Part shown: piece by piece, positions 22,710-34,706 of the stretch
Position numbering within the stretch: position 1 is the first letter of the stretch
How the letters are laid out: each line of letters opens with the position of its first letter
NCBI GenBank assembly: GCA_014773175.1
Contig: VXCM01000753.1
Coordinates: 153,501-217,500, forward strand
Direction of reading: 5' to 3'
Length of the DNA stretch: 64,000 nucleotides
Source of the DNA: Lucifuga dentata
Taxonomy: Eukaryota > Chordata > Actinopteri > Ophidiiformes > Bythitidae
Made by a program: the position numbers and the translations under genes
The notes under the pieces: generated by a model
Told to the model about the DNA's origin: nothing
The model's input: the letters and a program-made list of their open reading frames with translations, nothing else
Databases searched by the model: none

Positions 22710-22823
22710 ATAGTAATATTTATGTGCCACAATCTAAGCAGTTACTTTATGTTGTCATATTTCTTATATATGTATATAAGAAATATAATAACATAAGTAT
22801 ATAACTGAAAAAGATATTACTAT
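22710..22823. repeat. Long imperfect palindrome (hairpin)
   Basis: The core is a perfect inverted repeat of 14 bp (22757-22770 with 22773-22786) around a 2-bp loop. After a 3-bp mismatch, 22747-22753 pairs with 22790-22796. Further out a CAGTTA pair and ATAGTAATAT (22710-22719) with ATATTACTAT (22814-22823) extend the symmetry. It is AT-rich. It could be a small foldback element or a hairpin transcript; nothing in the sequence decides. Confidence 0.75.
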
Positions 22824-22999
22824 ATATTTACAGTATTATTGTTAAAGAGCAAATTAAATTGAAATAGCTTTTCCACACCTCTCCTTTTTGGTCTATATCC
22901 CATTAACTCAACTGGAGGAGCTTAGCATACCAAATCTGTTTTTAATTATTTCTTATGCATTCCCTAGAACCTCCCCTCCCCCCGGATTTCTTGCCCACC
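22824..22999. other. AT-rich non-coding segment
   Basis: Nothing recognised apart from a short C run (CCCCTCCCCCC) near 22971-22983. Confidence 0.5.
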
Positions 23000-23300
23000 C
23001 AAAATATGTGTGGAGCTGGCTAAAAACAGCACAATAGCAAATCATCTATTTCAAAAGTGGAACTGAGCTGTTAGAGATCATAAAACATTAGTGCGGCATG
23101 TCATTAGGTTATTATAGGCTTATCCAGTAATTATATTAAGTACATTACCATGCAACCATTTAAAGAAAAAACCCAGTTCCAGAAATAGGATTTTCCAGCT
23201 CTCTCATGATTTGCCCTCAGCAACCAGCCACAGGAGAAAATGTCAATTAAGTGACTGGTGAACTGCTTAGAGTTTATGACCAAATAATTTAAACAAAAAA
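23000..23300. promoter_or_regulatory. Candidate conserved non-coding block
   Basis: Repeat-free sequence with GTCATTAGGTTATTATAGGC, CCAGTAATTATATTAAG and TGTCAATTAAGTGACTGG. Such homeodomain-like AATTA cores in otherwise complex sequence are typical of vertebrate enhancers. Appearance only. Confidence 0.3.
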
Positions 23301-24156
23301 AGAGCTTCCTTGTCTTTGAACTGTTTTGAAATCTGTTTGAGGAGATTAAATAGGCTATTCCATATACTCCTAATAAATATTAAGGTAATTTACATTTAGA
23401 AGACTGGACATATACAGCCATATACAGTATATTCAATTACTTTGGCATCAGTCCAAAAAAAATAACTCTAAACTTTATTTACATTGCTCTCAAAACATTT
23501 TTTAGTAACCAATGGTAGTTTTGTGTTTCTTAGCTGAGCTGGCAATACACTTCAAAGCACCTGATGTAGTTTACATCTGTTTAAGGAATACACAGACAGT
23601 GTAACTCATTGGCAGATGTTGTTTTAGATTGAAATCGCTTGTTCCTTTCAATCTCAGAACAAGTGACACTTCAGGAAACAGTCTGCACCGTCCTCAGGTT
23701 ATTGTGCTCGCTGATTGAAAAAGTTTCTTTCCAAGGAGTCAAACCCAGTAACAGAATTCTCCACGGTCAAAAGGTTAAGCTTTTGATCTGAGCAAAGAGA
23801 TGCTTTGACGGGAGAAAAAAAGGAATATTGTTAAATGAATACATGTTTGCATTAAACCTTACCTTTCTGCAGAACACACACCCTTTGAAGTTTTGTTTGT
23901 TCGGAAACACTCCCTTCTCATTGAGTCCAGGAAATTCCCCACCGTACTAGTGCCTGGATTAGAGGTAGTAATCCAAACTAACCCCAGAAATTCAAAGAAC
24001 AGGCTCAAAACTAATATTTGAACTCATGTCTCACAAGTGAGCCTATTGTTATTTTGTGACTCATAAAACGAGTGCTGTCATCTTGGATCTGCTTATGATA
24101 GATGAAGCGATTTAAGTCTTCAGAGCTTCTACAAATACAGCAGAAGCGCTGGATCG
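23301..24156. other. AT-rich non-coding segment
   Basis: No gene or repeat recognised. Confidence 0.5.
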
Positions 24157-24180
24157 AAGAATCCACATAAGAATCCACAT
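24157..24180. repeat. 12-bp tandem duplication
   Basis: AAGAATCCACAT occurs twice in a row, with no N between, so this one is probably real. Confidence 0.85.
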
Positions 24181-25849
24181 ATCCTGCTTGACGTGACTGT
24201 AGCTGTATATTCTGTCTAGTAGAGACTCGTGACGCATTTTTAATAATATGTTTATTAAATCACAAGAGCAACACAGGCACATGCAGCTTCAAATACACAC
24301 ATTTATGTAGCCTACTCACACACCACAGGTTTCTCTTGTGTGTGTGTCACATGGCCAGCCTCAGTTTCAGGGTCAGAGAGGAGAGGGGAGAGGGAGCTCA
24401 TGTTCGCCTGGGCCCACAGAAGATGATTCCAGATGATTCCTCGGCACGCCGCTGTCAGACGAGGCCATGATGAATGAAAGGGCTCCGGTGGGCCTCTCTG
24501 TTTATTTAGACCTCTTGTTTCTGACACAGTCCCCATACAAAGAACCAGCGCTGGAGTGTCTCAGTATTAAAACATAACCATACCTGACAACAATCAGCCA
24601 CCGGGAGCTTTCCCCCCCTTTTTCCTAATCCAACAGAAAAGCCTGATTGTTCTCCATTGTGGAACCCGGGACTGAGCCTGTTCAGGACCAGCAGCGAGGG
24701 GCAGTCAACTGTGGAAGGCTTTCCAGTACATTAGGAGTATATGAAAGAGCAACTGACCAGGCTCAGATTGATATGGCTGCGTCTGCACAGGACAACATAT
24801 GGGAAAGCAGTAATCCCCTCGCTCTGCTGGAACTGTGGGTATTTTTCTTGGGGATTTGAGTATAGGAGAGACAAATATGGATGGCCTTCCAATCCTGGAA
24901 ATGGTGCAGACAGCTGCTGGTACTTTGTGGATGTATGTCCTGATAAATAATTGTTTCCTATCTGTCATAGCCACTTTTCACATCCTTGCTGGCTGCGAAC
25001 TGCATGAAAAATTCTACCAGACCCTTACAAATGCGTTTGCACTTGTAACACAGTACCGCTTCTCCTCCGTATGTAGCCTGCATGTAAAACATCCCTTCTT
25101 TTCCTTATATGTATAATATATTGCTGCTTTCCCCTTTGTGAGCAGTATTTTAGCACAACATTTCAGGTTCATCTTGTCATGGCTCTTTCAAAGCACATGT
25201 TGAACCTTAAATGTTGTATTGTCTGTTGGGATCATGACAAATCAACATTTTAGAGTAGTGCTGGCATCATGAGCAAAGTAAACAACCCATCCATTCAAGA
25301 TCACACCATGCTAAACCCGACTTAACATGAGATACACACTCTGTGCCTGAAGATATTGACTCTGAAATCACAAATGTGATGCAGCTACATGGAAGAACTG
25401 CCTACATTTGTGTGAAGAAAAAATGACTGAATAGGATGTGGTGCAATGCTGTTCTGAAAGCTTCAAAGATGCCTTTCACGGTAAATGTTTTGTTGTCAAG
25501 CTCCAGTCCCTCGCAGAATAAATGATGAAGAATACAGTGTCGAAAACAAATACCAAAAACTATGAATATGCATGTTCAAACATCCAGAATTCACTCCAAA
25601 TCGCTTTTCATGGGAGAGAATATGCACATATTCCTCCATTTATTAATTCCAAATCTCATTCATGGCAAAAGAATGGAGGTGAGAATAATTGTGTATTTTG
25701 TCAAACCTGATCAAATTACATTGGAAGCAGAATGAATTCTGTGTTATTTGTGTGCTAGTTTTTCAGAAGTGGTGTCCTGGTTTTAAATCCCCAACTCTCA
25801 AGTGGGCACATCACAAAACCAACACAGTTTGGCAGCAAGCTGGCAGTCT
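24181..25849. other. Non-coding segment
   Basis: 24300-24700 is GC-richer unique sequence with a 10-bp tandem repeat (AGATGATTCC twice, 24421-24440). The frames at 24647-25116 overlap one another in several phases and show no protein character. 25100-25850 is AT-rich. Confidence 0.5.
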
Positions 25850-26200
25850 TTGCTCGTATGAGGCCCAGAATTTAATGAGCATGAATAATGAATACTACTC
25901 AACATGCTGGTGACTGAGTAGGCTGCCAGTTATTAGGCCAATGAAGGCCTTGTTTAGCTGGGAACACTCACTGTCTCACTGAATGATGGACTCCCACCAT
26001 CCGTGAATCCGCACAGCATTTCCGACACTCTGGAAATAACTTTTTAATGCAGCGAATCAGGAGACGCCAACACACCCCAGTTCAGCTGAATCCTGTCCAA
26101 AATGCCTGTTAAGATGCGGTCATAATGGTGTGTTGTTCTTGTCTCCATGCAAATTCTACTAGTTGTTTCATTTCAATTTATTTGGCAATTTTTCCATCCT
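25850..26200. promoter_or_regulatory. Candidate conserved non-coding block
   Basis: Repeat-free block containing TTTAATGAGCATGAATAATG, CAGTTATTAGGCCAATGAAG and an octamer ATGCAAAT at 26147-26154. Composition is clearly more complex than its flanks. Possible developmental enhancer, with conservation untested. Confidence 0.35.
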
Positions 26201-26475
26201 GCTTCTCAGCTACAGAGAAACATAATTCATACTGTGTTAAGCACTGTTCCAAATATACTATATCTTCCCCAGTAAAAAAAAGAAAAAAACATTAGTCCAC
26301 GCTATATCTGTTTCTACACTGATAAATGTATTTTATGAGTTATAAAGTACACATTACCTAGAACAACCCAGTAAATATCAAATTCCACAGTAGGGAGGTT
26401 CTTCTCATGCCCTGCAGCCTCAGCTCCCATGCAGTAGATGCTATGCTACTTACAGAGGGTTTAAAGGATAAAAAG

Positions 26476-26480
<5 letters not shown>
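26201..26480. other. AT-rich non-coding segment
   Basis: Nothing recognised. Confidence 0.5.

Positions 26481-26507
<27 letters not shown>
26481..26507. repeat. (AG)n microsatellite
   Basis: About 13 perfect AG units. Confidence 0.95.
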
Positions 26508-26639
26508 TACAGTAGAGTTAGTGCATCCAGCAACAACACTGCGGGAAGTGCCATAGTCTACACATCAAATGCTCCAAATCTGTCAGTCAAAACAAATGTC
26601 ATTTCACCGACAGTAGCACCAACCAACCTAACGATTAAT

Positions 26640-27035
26640 TATTGACAATCGCTGTCTTTGTTGCTTTCTCACCTCTTTGTACATCTCTCTATGTCTCTCT
26701 CTTTCACCATCTCTCTCCCTTCTCTCCTTTTCTTTCTTTCCCAAAGATTAGACACAGCCTCCAACATGAAAGCTGCCGACCTGTGTTTGGGTCTGTCACA
26801 TGTGATTTCGTTTCTGGTGCCGCGCCCCNCCCCTCACACACTCTGTCTCTCCCTGTCTCTCCTGTATCTTCCTCCCCTCTGTTGCTATGGCACCTGCCAG
26901 GTCACCACAGGGACCCTCATATCTCCACTCATCCGCCTGCTCACCCCAGTGTCGATTCTATCCAACCCAGCCTCATGTCAGAGAAAAGCAGGACTAAGAC
27001 CCCTCGCTGTTCAACACTCCAGAAGTTAACCAGGG

Positions 27036-27066
<31 letters not shown>

Positions 27067-27160
27067 CTCGGCTCTCCTTTTCCTCTCCCTCCTCCTTCAA
27101 GTGAGACATTCTGTTTTCTCATGTGGAAAAAAGGGAAAAAAAAAGAAAATCTTCTCACAT
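26640..27160. repeat. Pyrimidine-rich region with (CT)n and one N
   Basis: Plus-strand C/T-rich sequence with TCTCTC patches throughout and a perfect CT run at 27036-27062. An N sits in a C run at 26829. The 173-aa and 123-aa plus frames here are Ser/Leu/Pro-rich translations of this tract. Confidence 0.7.
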
Positions 27161-27642
27161 TGAAAGAAACCCAGTTGAAATAACATTTAGTGTATTACTA
27201 CCTTAAATTTAGTACTCAAAATACCCACAACGGTGCTGAAAGATAAGGCTAACACTATGAGAACCAAATATGAGTGTATGGATGGTTTTCTGTCTTAGCC
27301 TCAGTATGTACTGTAGAAGAGAAAAGTGCATGTTGCGGGTAGTGTGTGTGTGTGTGTGTATGTGTCTGGGATTTAGCTTTTTTTTTTTTTTTTTTTTCCC
27401 AATATTAACAGTTACAATTGCAACAACAACAAAAAAAACAACCTTGGACTAAAGTTGCAATATAGCTTTTTTATATCCTATAATGTCCCCACCACAGCAG
27501 GTGTATATATATATATATCTATATGTAAAATAATTAAATGTTTCCATAGTTTGGTTCAGAAACTTCTGGATATTGTTTTTACAAACAGAAACCAAGTATT
27601 CTGGGATATTTCTGCACAAAACAGCACACAGAGTCAACTATT
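27161..27642. other. Non-coding segment with (GT)n and poly(T)
   Basis: A GT run lies at 27342-27359, a T run at 27378-27397 and a (TA)n patch near 27504-27518. No gene. Confidence 0.65.
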
Positions 27643-28097
27643 TACAAAAGACCATACAGCGCTTTTGCATGTTTAAGCCCAATAAATCAACCCACAAACA
27701 CGTTACGTTACTGACAACCATTTTCCAAAACATAAAACTGCATTTTCTTTTTTCCTGCTATTTTGCCAAATCCTCTAATCTTTCAAAATCAAATGTTCAG
27801 GTGATAGACTCACCTTAAAATTTAAACTTTCACTGCCATATATGTCTGAATGTACAGCACGATCATTTTTACCTTCTCAATAAAAAAACATCTTCTCCTG
27901 GGACTCTCTTCCCTGGTGGAGACATACATTTCCTTCCATGCTGGACTGGTTAAATTAAATTACTTGGAAGGCATGAAAAACAGCTCTAAAATGTGTTGCT
28001 CCAGTAGTCTGTTTTGGAAAGTGGTTGGCAGGAATGTAACATGTATGCATATTTATTGTGCTCAAACTTGCAAAATCACTGGTATGCTCCTTTAAAA
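27643..28097. mobile_element. Non-autonomous inverted-repeat DNA transposon (MITE-like), copy 2
   Basis: Same family and same orientation as 3078-3865. The left arm reads AAAAGACCATACAGCGC then TTTTGCATGTTTAAGCCCA. The right arm in reverse reads TTTAAAGGAGCATACCAGTG then ATTTTGCAAGTTTGAGC, giving inverted repeats of about 85 bp that end at CCAAAAC. The interior shares CTAATCTTTCAAAATCAAAT, CACCTTAAAA, GGGACT and GGAGACATA with copy 1. At about 455 bp with no N inside, this copy is the better guide to the family's structure. No transposase. Confidence 0.75.
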
Positions 28098-28966
28098 AAG
28101 TCTAAAAATGGCAACAGTAGAGATGAGGAATAGAATTCTTAAGTAATGTAAATTTAAATAAAATAAAATAGGGTCAAAGTCCACTGCGGTAAGACATGAT
28201 CTACTTTATTTCCACTGTAGATGCATGTGCCAACTCATAATGTGGGCCATGATAACTCATCAAAACTAAAAACATACCAACATAAAATATTCTTCCATTC
28301 ACAGGTGTTTTCCTTAAAAACAAAAAAAAAAAAAAAAAAAAAAATTGCCAAGCATAATGTGGTCAAAAAATGATTGTGTTGTTGTTAGCCAGGTAGTACT
28401 TCGTAAAAAGTCATTGAAATTGCCAGAGCTGCCATGTCTCTCACCGTCAAACGACATCCTGTCACAAACACGATGCTGTGGGTCCTGGCGGAACTGCGTC
28501 CCATCCAGGTATCAGCCCCCTCTCCTGTCTCGGGCCATATGTTTCTGCTATTTCTGTCAGTGAAATCACATTTACAACAACCACTGCTGGTTGTTTACAG
28601 AAGTTTAAGCTCCTCTGATACACTCCTAGTTACGTTTGCATGCTTTTTAGCCCCATAGATAATACATGAGCTTGCTCATTTTTTTTAACGAAGGGGAGAC
28701 GCTGCCATATGCATGGAAGAATAAACGAAGACCTAAACTGACAGCACCATCTGCCAAACACAGTTGACGTCAAGAGAATAGGCCCCACTCAATATTTTGC
28801 CCAGCTCTCAGGAGGATGCCACATTGTCATCAGTGCTAATACTAAATATTAATAATTTGTTGACCCCAAAGTGTTTAGAAATCACTGATGCAGACACATA
28901 TTGCCCTTCTGAATGGCATATGCAGATGTCAGGTGAGCACCACCAGACCGCTGTGTGCATGCATGC
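28098..28966. other. Non-coding segment
   Basis: A poly(A) run lies at 28322-28344. 28400-28800 is mixed unique sequence. The 72-74 aa frames here show no domain. Confidence 0.5.
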
Positions 28967-29024
28967 GTGTGTGTGTGTGTGTGTGTGTAAGCGAGTGTGT
29001 TGTGCTTTCCAGGAGCTCCGAGAN

Positions 29025-29062
<38 letters not shown>

Positions 29063-29095
29063 GCGAGTGTGTTGTGCTTTCCAGGAGCTCCGAGA
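28967..29095. repeat. (GT)n microsatellite plus flank, duplicated around N
   Basis: A GT run followed by AAGCGAGTGTGTTGTGCTTT and CCAGGAGCTCCGAGA occurs twice, before and after the N at 29024. GT length differs (about 22 and 36 bp). Probable single array split by the assembler. Frames across it (His/Thr or Val/Cys repeats) are artefacts. Confidence 0.9.
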
Positions 29096-29739
29096 CCAGA
29101 CAACTTCCACCAGGACTGTCATGAATATTGCATCGTTCCACGTACTCTCACAGCTCCTCATACACACATGCGCACACACACACAAATCAGTACAAGAAGC
29201 AAACTTGAAGTGTCGCAACAAAACATCTATTGTCACTCAGTACAAGTATTTTACAAAATACAGTTATATGCCATGTAATGTCATTCACCTTGAAAATAAT
29301 ACTGCAGACATTATTTATATGTAACAACTGATGACTTGCAGTGTATTAATGTCATCAGATTCTGTATGATATAGATTGTATTTCTAGTTTGGCACAAGCG
29401 TAAATAAAGTGATGAAAGATCTCATGCAGATTAGTTGTATAAAGGTATATTGCAATATCAGATAGAATGTATCATAATGCAAAAAAACTGAAAATATAAT
29501 CAAACAGTTGAACACTTTAGCTCTAATTTTATTTATTTTCACCAAATTTTCTGTATTATGATTGTATAGTCGGGGGAATACTGCAGAGCACTAAGATCTT
29601 GACCTCTTTTAATTTGAGAGAGATGATAACTGGAGCTTAATCTAGGTTAATTTATTTTCATTGTAAATGTTAATTAAAAGTTTAGCAAAAGAAAATGATT
29701 TTATGCCATTAGAATGCAAAATGTAAAAAGCAGTAACAG
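29096..29739. other. AT-rich non-coding segment
   Basis: Nothing recognised. Confidence 0.5.
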
Positions 29740-30420
29740 CGGTAATCCTTCCTGATGAACTTCTCAGACCTGATATATTTCTCCAGACACTAGAAGCATT
29801 TCACCTTGGCATCTGCTGTGATCGCTTCTGTTTTCCTCCCATACGTCTTTATTAGTTGGTAACTGATGGGGACACCGCGGGATGTCACTTGATGAGAGGC
29901 GCCGTGTCAGTGAGACTGATTTATTCCCAGCATTTGCTCTGCGGTCGTGCCAGCTGACCCACTACAACCCACTCCCCACCCGGCTCTCCACACACACAGA
30001 CCCTAACATCCCAGAGAGCTCTGCTTATCCTCAGAATAGGAGTCGTCCCACCAAGAAGCAGTAACTTTATATGTAAAACATTCCCCAAGTCATTTCACAG
30101 GTAGCCGATTGAATTTCGCCTTAGATGCGAGTTGACGATGCAATGCCGTCAGCATGAGACTGTTTCTGCTGACGCTTTAGCCATGAGTTATAGCAGCACA
30201 AACAACCACATGCTTTTGTATTAATCCTCAGATCACACGTCGGTTCTTATGAACAGCGAGTTTCAGATGTTTGGGCAGAAGATGGTGGATAGCAAGGCTT
30301 CCTTCTCATGGATAATGTGGAGTGGACGGCTAGCATTAGACTTAAGCTTAGATCACGTTGCTTAAATCTCTTGAATGCCTTGATCCTGCTGTGAGCCTCA
30401 GACAGTGATGGTGAATGACA
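29740..30420. promoter_or_regulatory. Candidate conserved non-coding block with inverted MAF-like half-sites
   Basis: Balanced, repeat-free sequence. At 30147-30154 and 30167-30174 the 8-mers CGTCAGCA and TGCTGACG form a perfect inverted repeat with a 12-bp spacer. TGCTGAC is the core half-site bound by large MAF bZIP proteins. The 60-aa frame at 29882-30064 has no features. Enhancer function is inferred. Confidence 0.35.
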
Positions 30421-31259
30421 AACCAGATATCCTTTTTAATTGACTAAACGAAATTATGCTCAACCAAATAATGTCACTTTAATATTGATTTACATACACT
30501 GATATGATAAAATTATGTGAAGTTGTGTGATTTCACAACGTAATCATACTTTTGAATTTGAATAGTATGGCTTTTTATACTTTTATAAGTTTAATATATT
30601 ATGGGAGTCTAAAATATCTCAACTTCCTTACAGTGTTAGTTGTTGTTTTATGTTTTTAATGTTGGCAACACAGTCACTTTACTTATACTTTTCTAATCAT
30701 ATTACAAAAATAACTCAATGGTACATCACATTATACAAATCAGCAGACCTGTTGGATGTAGCATTATGGGAAAAAAAATTATACTATCAAAGCAGTTTAA
30801 GTTTCTTCCATTTACGGCTCATTATTTTTTATTTTTATTCCAAATAAATCAGAGACTCTTTCAATATTTATTTTGAATATTAAAAAAAAAACTTACTTTT
30901 AAATCTGGTGCATTATTAACAGCTTGTTTACATTTCCTCTCCATTTTTCTCTTTCTGTTACTGAAAACAAATTCTGACGTACCCTGACAACTATAAGATG
31001 TTATTTGTCATAAACTGCAGTGAAAATTTCCTCTTAGAGAATGTAACGCAGCAACTTTTGGGGCTGTGGGAAATAACATCTGGGTGGAAGTTGGTTTCAG
31101 CTGTTCTGTTACTAACCAGACGTGTGGCTATTAATCTGTAAAAAGCAAAAAATAGTAGCAAATCAAGTCCACCTCTTTGAATGACATTTCTTGAGGTTAA
31201 TTTCATTGAGGATTTCAATGCTATAACAGTCTTGGAAGGTGAGTTGACTATGGCAGGAA
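30421..31259. other. AT-rich non-coding segment
   Basis: No gene or repeat recognised. A short A run lies at about 30881-30890. Confidence 0.5.
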
Positions 31260-31901
31260 ATCATGGCTGTCACTATTCAGGAAGCAACAGCTCTATTACC
31301 CAGCTAACATAAGCTTTCTGGGCGTTTATACAGCCCCATTGATTGCAGCCAGTCAGAAGGCTGAAATGCTTTTTTTTTTTTCTTTTTTTTTTTTGGCAGG
31401 CAGCAGTGGCAGACACAAAAGCACGGGTGGGTGTCAGCTTTTAATTGTAACTGTCTTGCAGAATGGGTGTTGTTTTAATATCCTGTATAGATTTTTATGT
31501 AATACACTTACTTGTGCAAGGCAGCCCCGAGCAAGAATCAATTCAGCCCAAAGGATCCCGTCCTCCTCCCCTTTTGTTAAAAGCCAATCTTGTTTTAATG
31601 ATGCATGAAGAAATATTCAAGCATTGACATTTCACTGTCAGGTTTCTTTAGAAAAATCAATTAAGATAATACAGCTTTGACCCAGTTATCCAGTTAATGC
31701 TTATTAGGGATGTAATATGATTTACTGTCAGCATTTATAATTCTTTGCATCTCATCCCATTAGCCCTGTGACTGTTTCATAGAGCGCCGTACAACGGTCA
31801 CTTCTAGAAAACTCCAGTCGCTACGAGCTGATAAAATGGAGTGGAAAGGAGTAATGACATTGATTGGGATTGGTAGGCAGGTTAAATGCAAGCCCCTGAG
31901 G

Positions 31902-31904
<3 letters not shown>
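31260..31904. promoter_or_regulatory. Candidate conserved non-coding block
   Basis: Mostly repeat-free apart from a T-rich run at 31370-31393. Contains AAATCAATTAAGATAATACA, CCAGTTAATGCTTATTAG and TGTAATATGATTTACTGTCA. Typical enhancer-like texture, with conservation untested. Confidence 0.35.

Positions 31905-31952
<48 letters not shown>
31905..31952. repeat. (TC)n microsatellite
   Basis: About 24 TC units, followed by a degenerate C/T tract to about 32010. Confidence 0.95.
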
Positions 31953-31956
<4 letters not shown>

Positions 31957-34485
31957 TCTCCCCCTCTCTCGCTCTAGCTCTAGCTTTCAGTCTGTCTGTC
32001 TCGTTCTCTCTTTTCTCCTTCCACCAACTGTAACATGATGGAGTGCTGAACGCTGCCCAGCTGCAAAATTACACATTTGTCATTATCATAGGAATCCAAC
32101 AGGGATCTTTATTGTCATTTGTCTGAGTTACCTTAATTATCTGCGTTGGCTACCTGTCATAGCAAGATATTTAACTCGGTGGCTTTATTAGATTCAGTAC
32201 ATCTTTCTCCGCTCTGCTGTCTGTTCCCCTGACTCCAGATATCACAGAGTCATTTTTCCTGATTGTAAAAACTTTAAATGTTTTAGTCTATGTTTTATCG
32301 AGCTCACATTTTCTTGACTTGGTTATGCAAATATCAGTAAGGAGTAAAATTTTGCTGTAGCTTTTGAAGTAAAGAGTTGCAAATCTTTTTTGCACAATGT
32401 AAATCATAGTTCAGTTCCATATGAGGGGGAAGATGGTGTCAAACTGAAACAAGACAACAGGATCCATAAATAGGAACATTCACCAACTGTACTGCAAACG
32501 TTCATCCAAACATGAAATTATACCGAAAAGATAAATAAATAAATGAAAAGGAATAAGAAACCAGCTTTGAACAACAGGAAGAAAAAGTCCTGTATCCCTT
32601 GGGGCACCGCAGAAGATCACGGATGTCTCCATAACAGAAAATGTTAAACCTGTTTTACATTGTTAAATGCTTTTTTCCTTGCTGGAAGTGCTGACATTCT
32701 TTGTTGTAAGAACTAATTGTCATGTTGGAAAAGGAATGTCAGGTGTAGAAGCAGAGATTCTGTCTCAAAGCTGAACTCTCTTCAACTTTTTGCCTTTTCA
32801 AAGCTGACAACAGTGAACTGAAAGGGGCTGCGATGTCACTGCCAGCATTAAAGGAATGGTATGCAGGGCTGCTCGAACAGGAAATGTTCACAAGGCAATG
32901 GAATTCGCACGGTTTCTCTTTACATAATTAATATTAATTACTTGTCTTTAAAGTGAATATATTGTGTGTGCATATTTATACTGCATTTATCAGCAACTAG
33001 AAATGCACAAATTCAGCATTTGTGTGTATTATATAATTCAGAGCATTTGTCCAAACTGCTGTAATGGATTAGTGTCCGCAGTCCATGTGTTCTTTCCTGC
33101 TAATGCTAGTTCTGCCTGGTGCCTGGGATCGCCTTTCAAAAGGTCAGAGGTTAAGTGTCGAGAAAAGTGACGCTGTCACACTCTGTCCTTGAAAATATTT
33201 GGAACAAAGGAGGAAACACGCAATAATGGCAATCAGTGTCACTTAAAATTTAAAAGATGTCAGAGAAGAAAAAAAAATGACCGCAAGATTTGCCTATTTT
33301 TCTATTTTAAACCTTTATCAAGCAACCATACAATTAATGCTGTATACCATAAATCCACTGATTTGGGACATATGTAGAGGTCTGTATAGTCTACAAAGCT
33401 GCCACTAATTGTGTTTTTAGAGACAAAACAAAACCAAAAAAGCCGTGACAAAGTGTACAGGGGGTATCTGTTGTTTTCATTTAAGATACACAAACTCAAT
33501 TACAATACCTACAACCAATGAATGTAAAATTTGCATATTTTAGCCAACCTGTGTGAGTGAATCCCTAAACACAATCCGGTTGTACTGCTGCCTTGTGTTT
33601 TGCTTTACTACTGCTGTCCTCAGCCAAGAAAAACAAAATGCACGCATTCCTCCCTACCTAAATGCATATCGGCAATCCACGAGCACAAAGGCATCATCTG
33701 CCTGTGTATACAGAGCAGCAGCAGCCACTTTGGATCCTGAATCTCAATGGGCTCATAGTGCCTCCGACGCCCATCTGTTCCAAGCCAGCCAGCGAGCCAC
33801 TAAGCAGCAAACTTTGATCCCCATGTAGATTTTTTCCAAACCCATCCGGATTTGCCTGCCCCTTAAGAGCCATTGTGAGGCTGCCCTGGAGTACAAATTC
33901 AAGATTCATTATGAATGTGGGCGGCAACCTTTGTATTCCCCAAAGCACAGATGTATGCAGACAACATATTGCTATTTGGTAGCATAAAAGCTTAAGCCCA
34001 TTGTTCATTGTTGGTTCATATATCACAAGTAGCTCTCAAATGCAGAAAGAGCATCCAATATAATAATTGCGGTTAACTTTAAGCATTAAAGATGTACTTT
34101 TTTCAACATCACTCATACTTGACCTTAACACCTATTTGTTTCATCTCTTCATGTTGGTTTATTGGAGAAAGCTTCAGTTAGACATGTTGTTTAATCCCCA
34201 GATGACTACATGCTTGCAGTAAATTTTACATTTGATCAGGGAATGACTTTAATTATTATTTATCATGTACTGTGTGTTTGTTTTTACATACATGTTACTG
34301 ATGACACTCAGGTGACATAAACAGTTGTTCTACATATTATACAAGGAACATTTTAATTTAATTATATTTAAAGCAGGAGCATCATAAACAGCTGTAACGT
34401 TATTAATTCACTGTATGTCTACACAGCAACAAAAGCAGCCAGAGCATGAATTGAATAATATAATAACTAATAAAAATCTTAGTTT
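31953..34485. other. Non-coding segment
   Basis: 32040-32230 and 33050-33200 are mixed unique sequence; the rest is AT-rich. At 33141-33153 AGGTCAGAGGTTA is a near-perfect DR1 nuclear-receptor-type repeat. An ATAAATAAATAAAT run lies near 32530. The frames here (110 aa minus at 33694-34026, 91 aa at 33553-33828) overlap in opposite directions and have no domain. Confidence 0.5.
33141..33153 (+). promoter_or_regulatory. DR1-like nuclear receptor site
   Basis: AGGTCA G AGGTTA: two direct half-sites with a 1-bp spacer and one mismatch in the second. This is the spacing used by HNF4 and RXR heterodimers. A chance match is possible. Confidence 0.25.
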
Positions 34486-34532
34486 TTTTGTTTTGTTTTG
34501 TTTTTTTTTTTTTTTNTTTTTTTTTTTTTTTG
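34486..34532. repeat. T-rich tract with N
   Basis: TTTTG units, then about 16 T, an N at 34516 and about 15 T. Confidence 0.9.
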
Positions 34533-34661
34533 CGCCATCCTTTATAGGACAAAAACTTGTCAGATTTATCTTATATGAAATGTGGGTGGCCAGTAGGTGA
34601 CAGACAGGCATTAATTCTAAAAACACATAATTATGCAGAAAAATGTTGACTGATGAAGAAA

Positions 34662-34706
34662 AAAAAAGAAAAAAAAAAAGAAAGNTTTTTTTTTTTTTTT
34701 TTTTTT
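34662..34706. repeat. A-rich then T-rich tract joined at N
   Basis: An AAAAAAAAG-type purine run reaches 34684, then N at 34685 and about 21 T. The sharp A-to-T switch at an N suggests the two sides may not be truly adjacent or may form a foldback. Confidence 0.8.

Noticed and set aside
26642..27163. 173-aa plus-strand frame as a gene
   Set aside because: It covers a CT-rich region and crosses an N. An overlapping 123-aa frame in another phase looks equally gene-like, a hallmark of low complexity.
28797..29324. 175-aa and 142-aa frames over the GT array
   Set aside because: Val/Cys and His/Thr repeats come from the microsatellite and its N-flanked duplication.
30565..30590. miR-135-like start (TATGGCTTTTTAT)
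   Set aside because: Only 13 bases agree, the rest of the mature sequence differs, and no complementary arm lies nearby.
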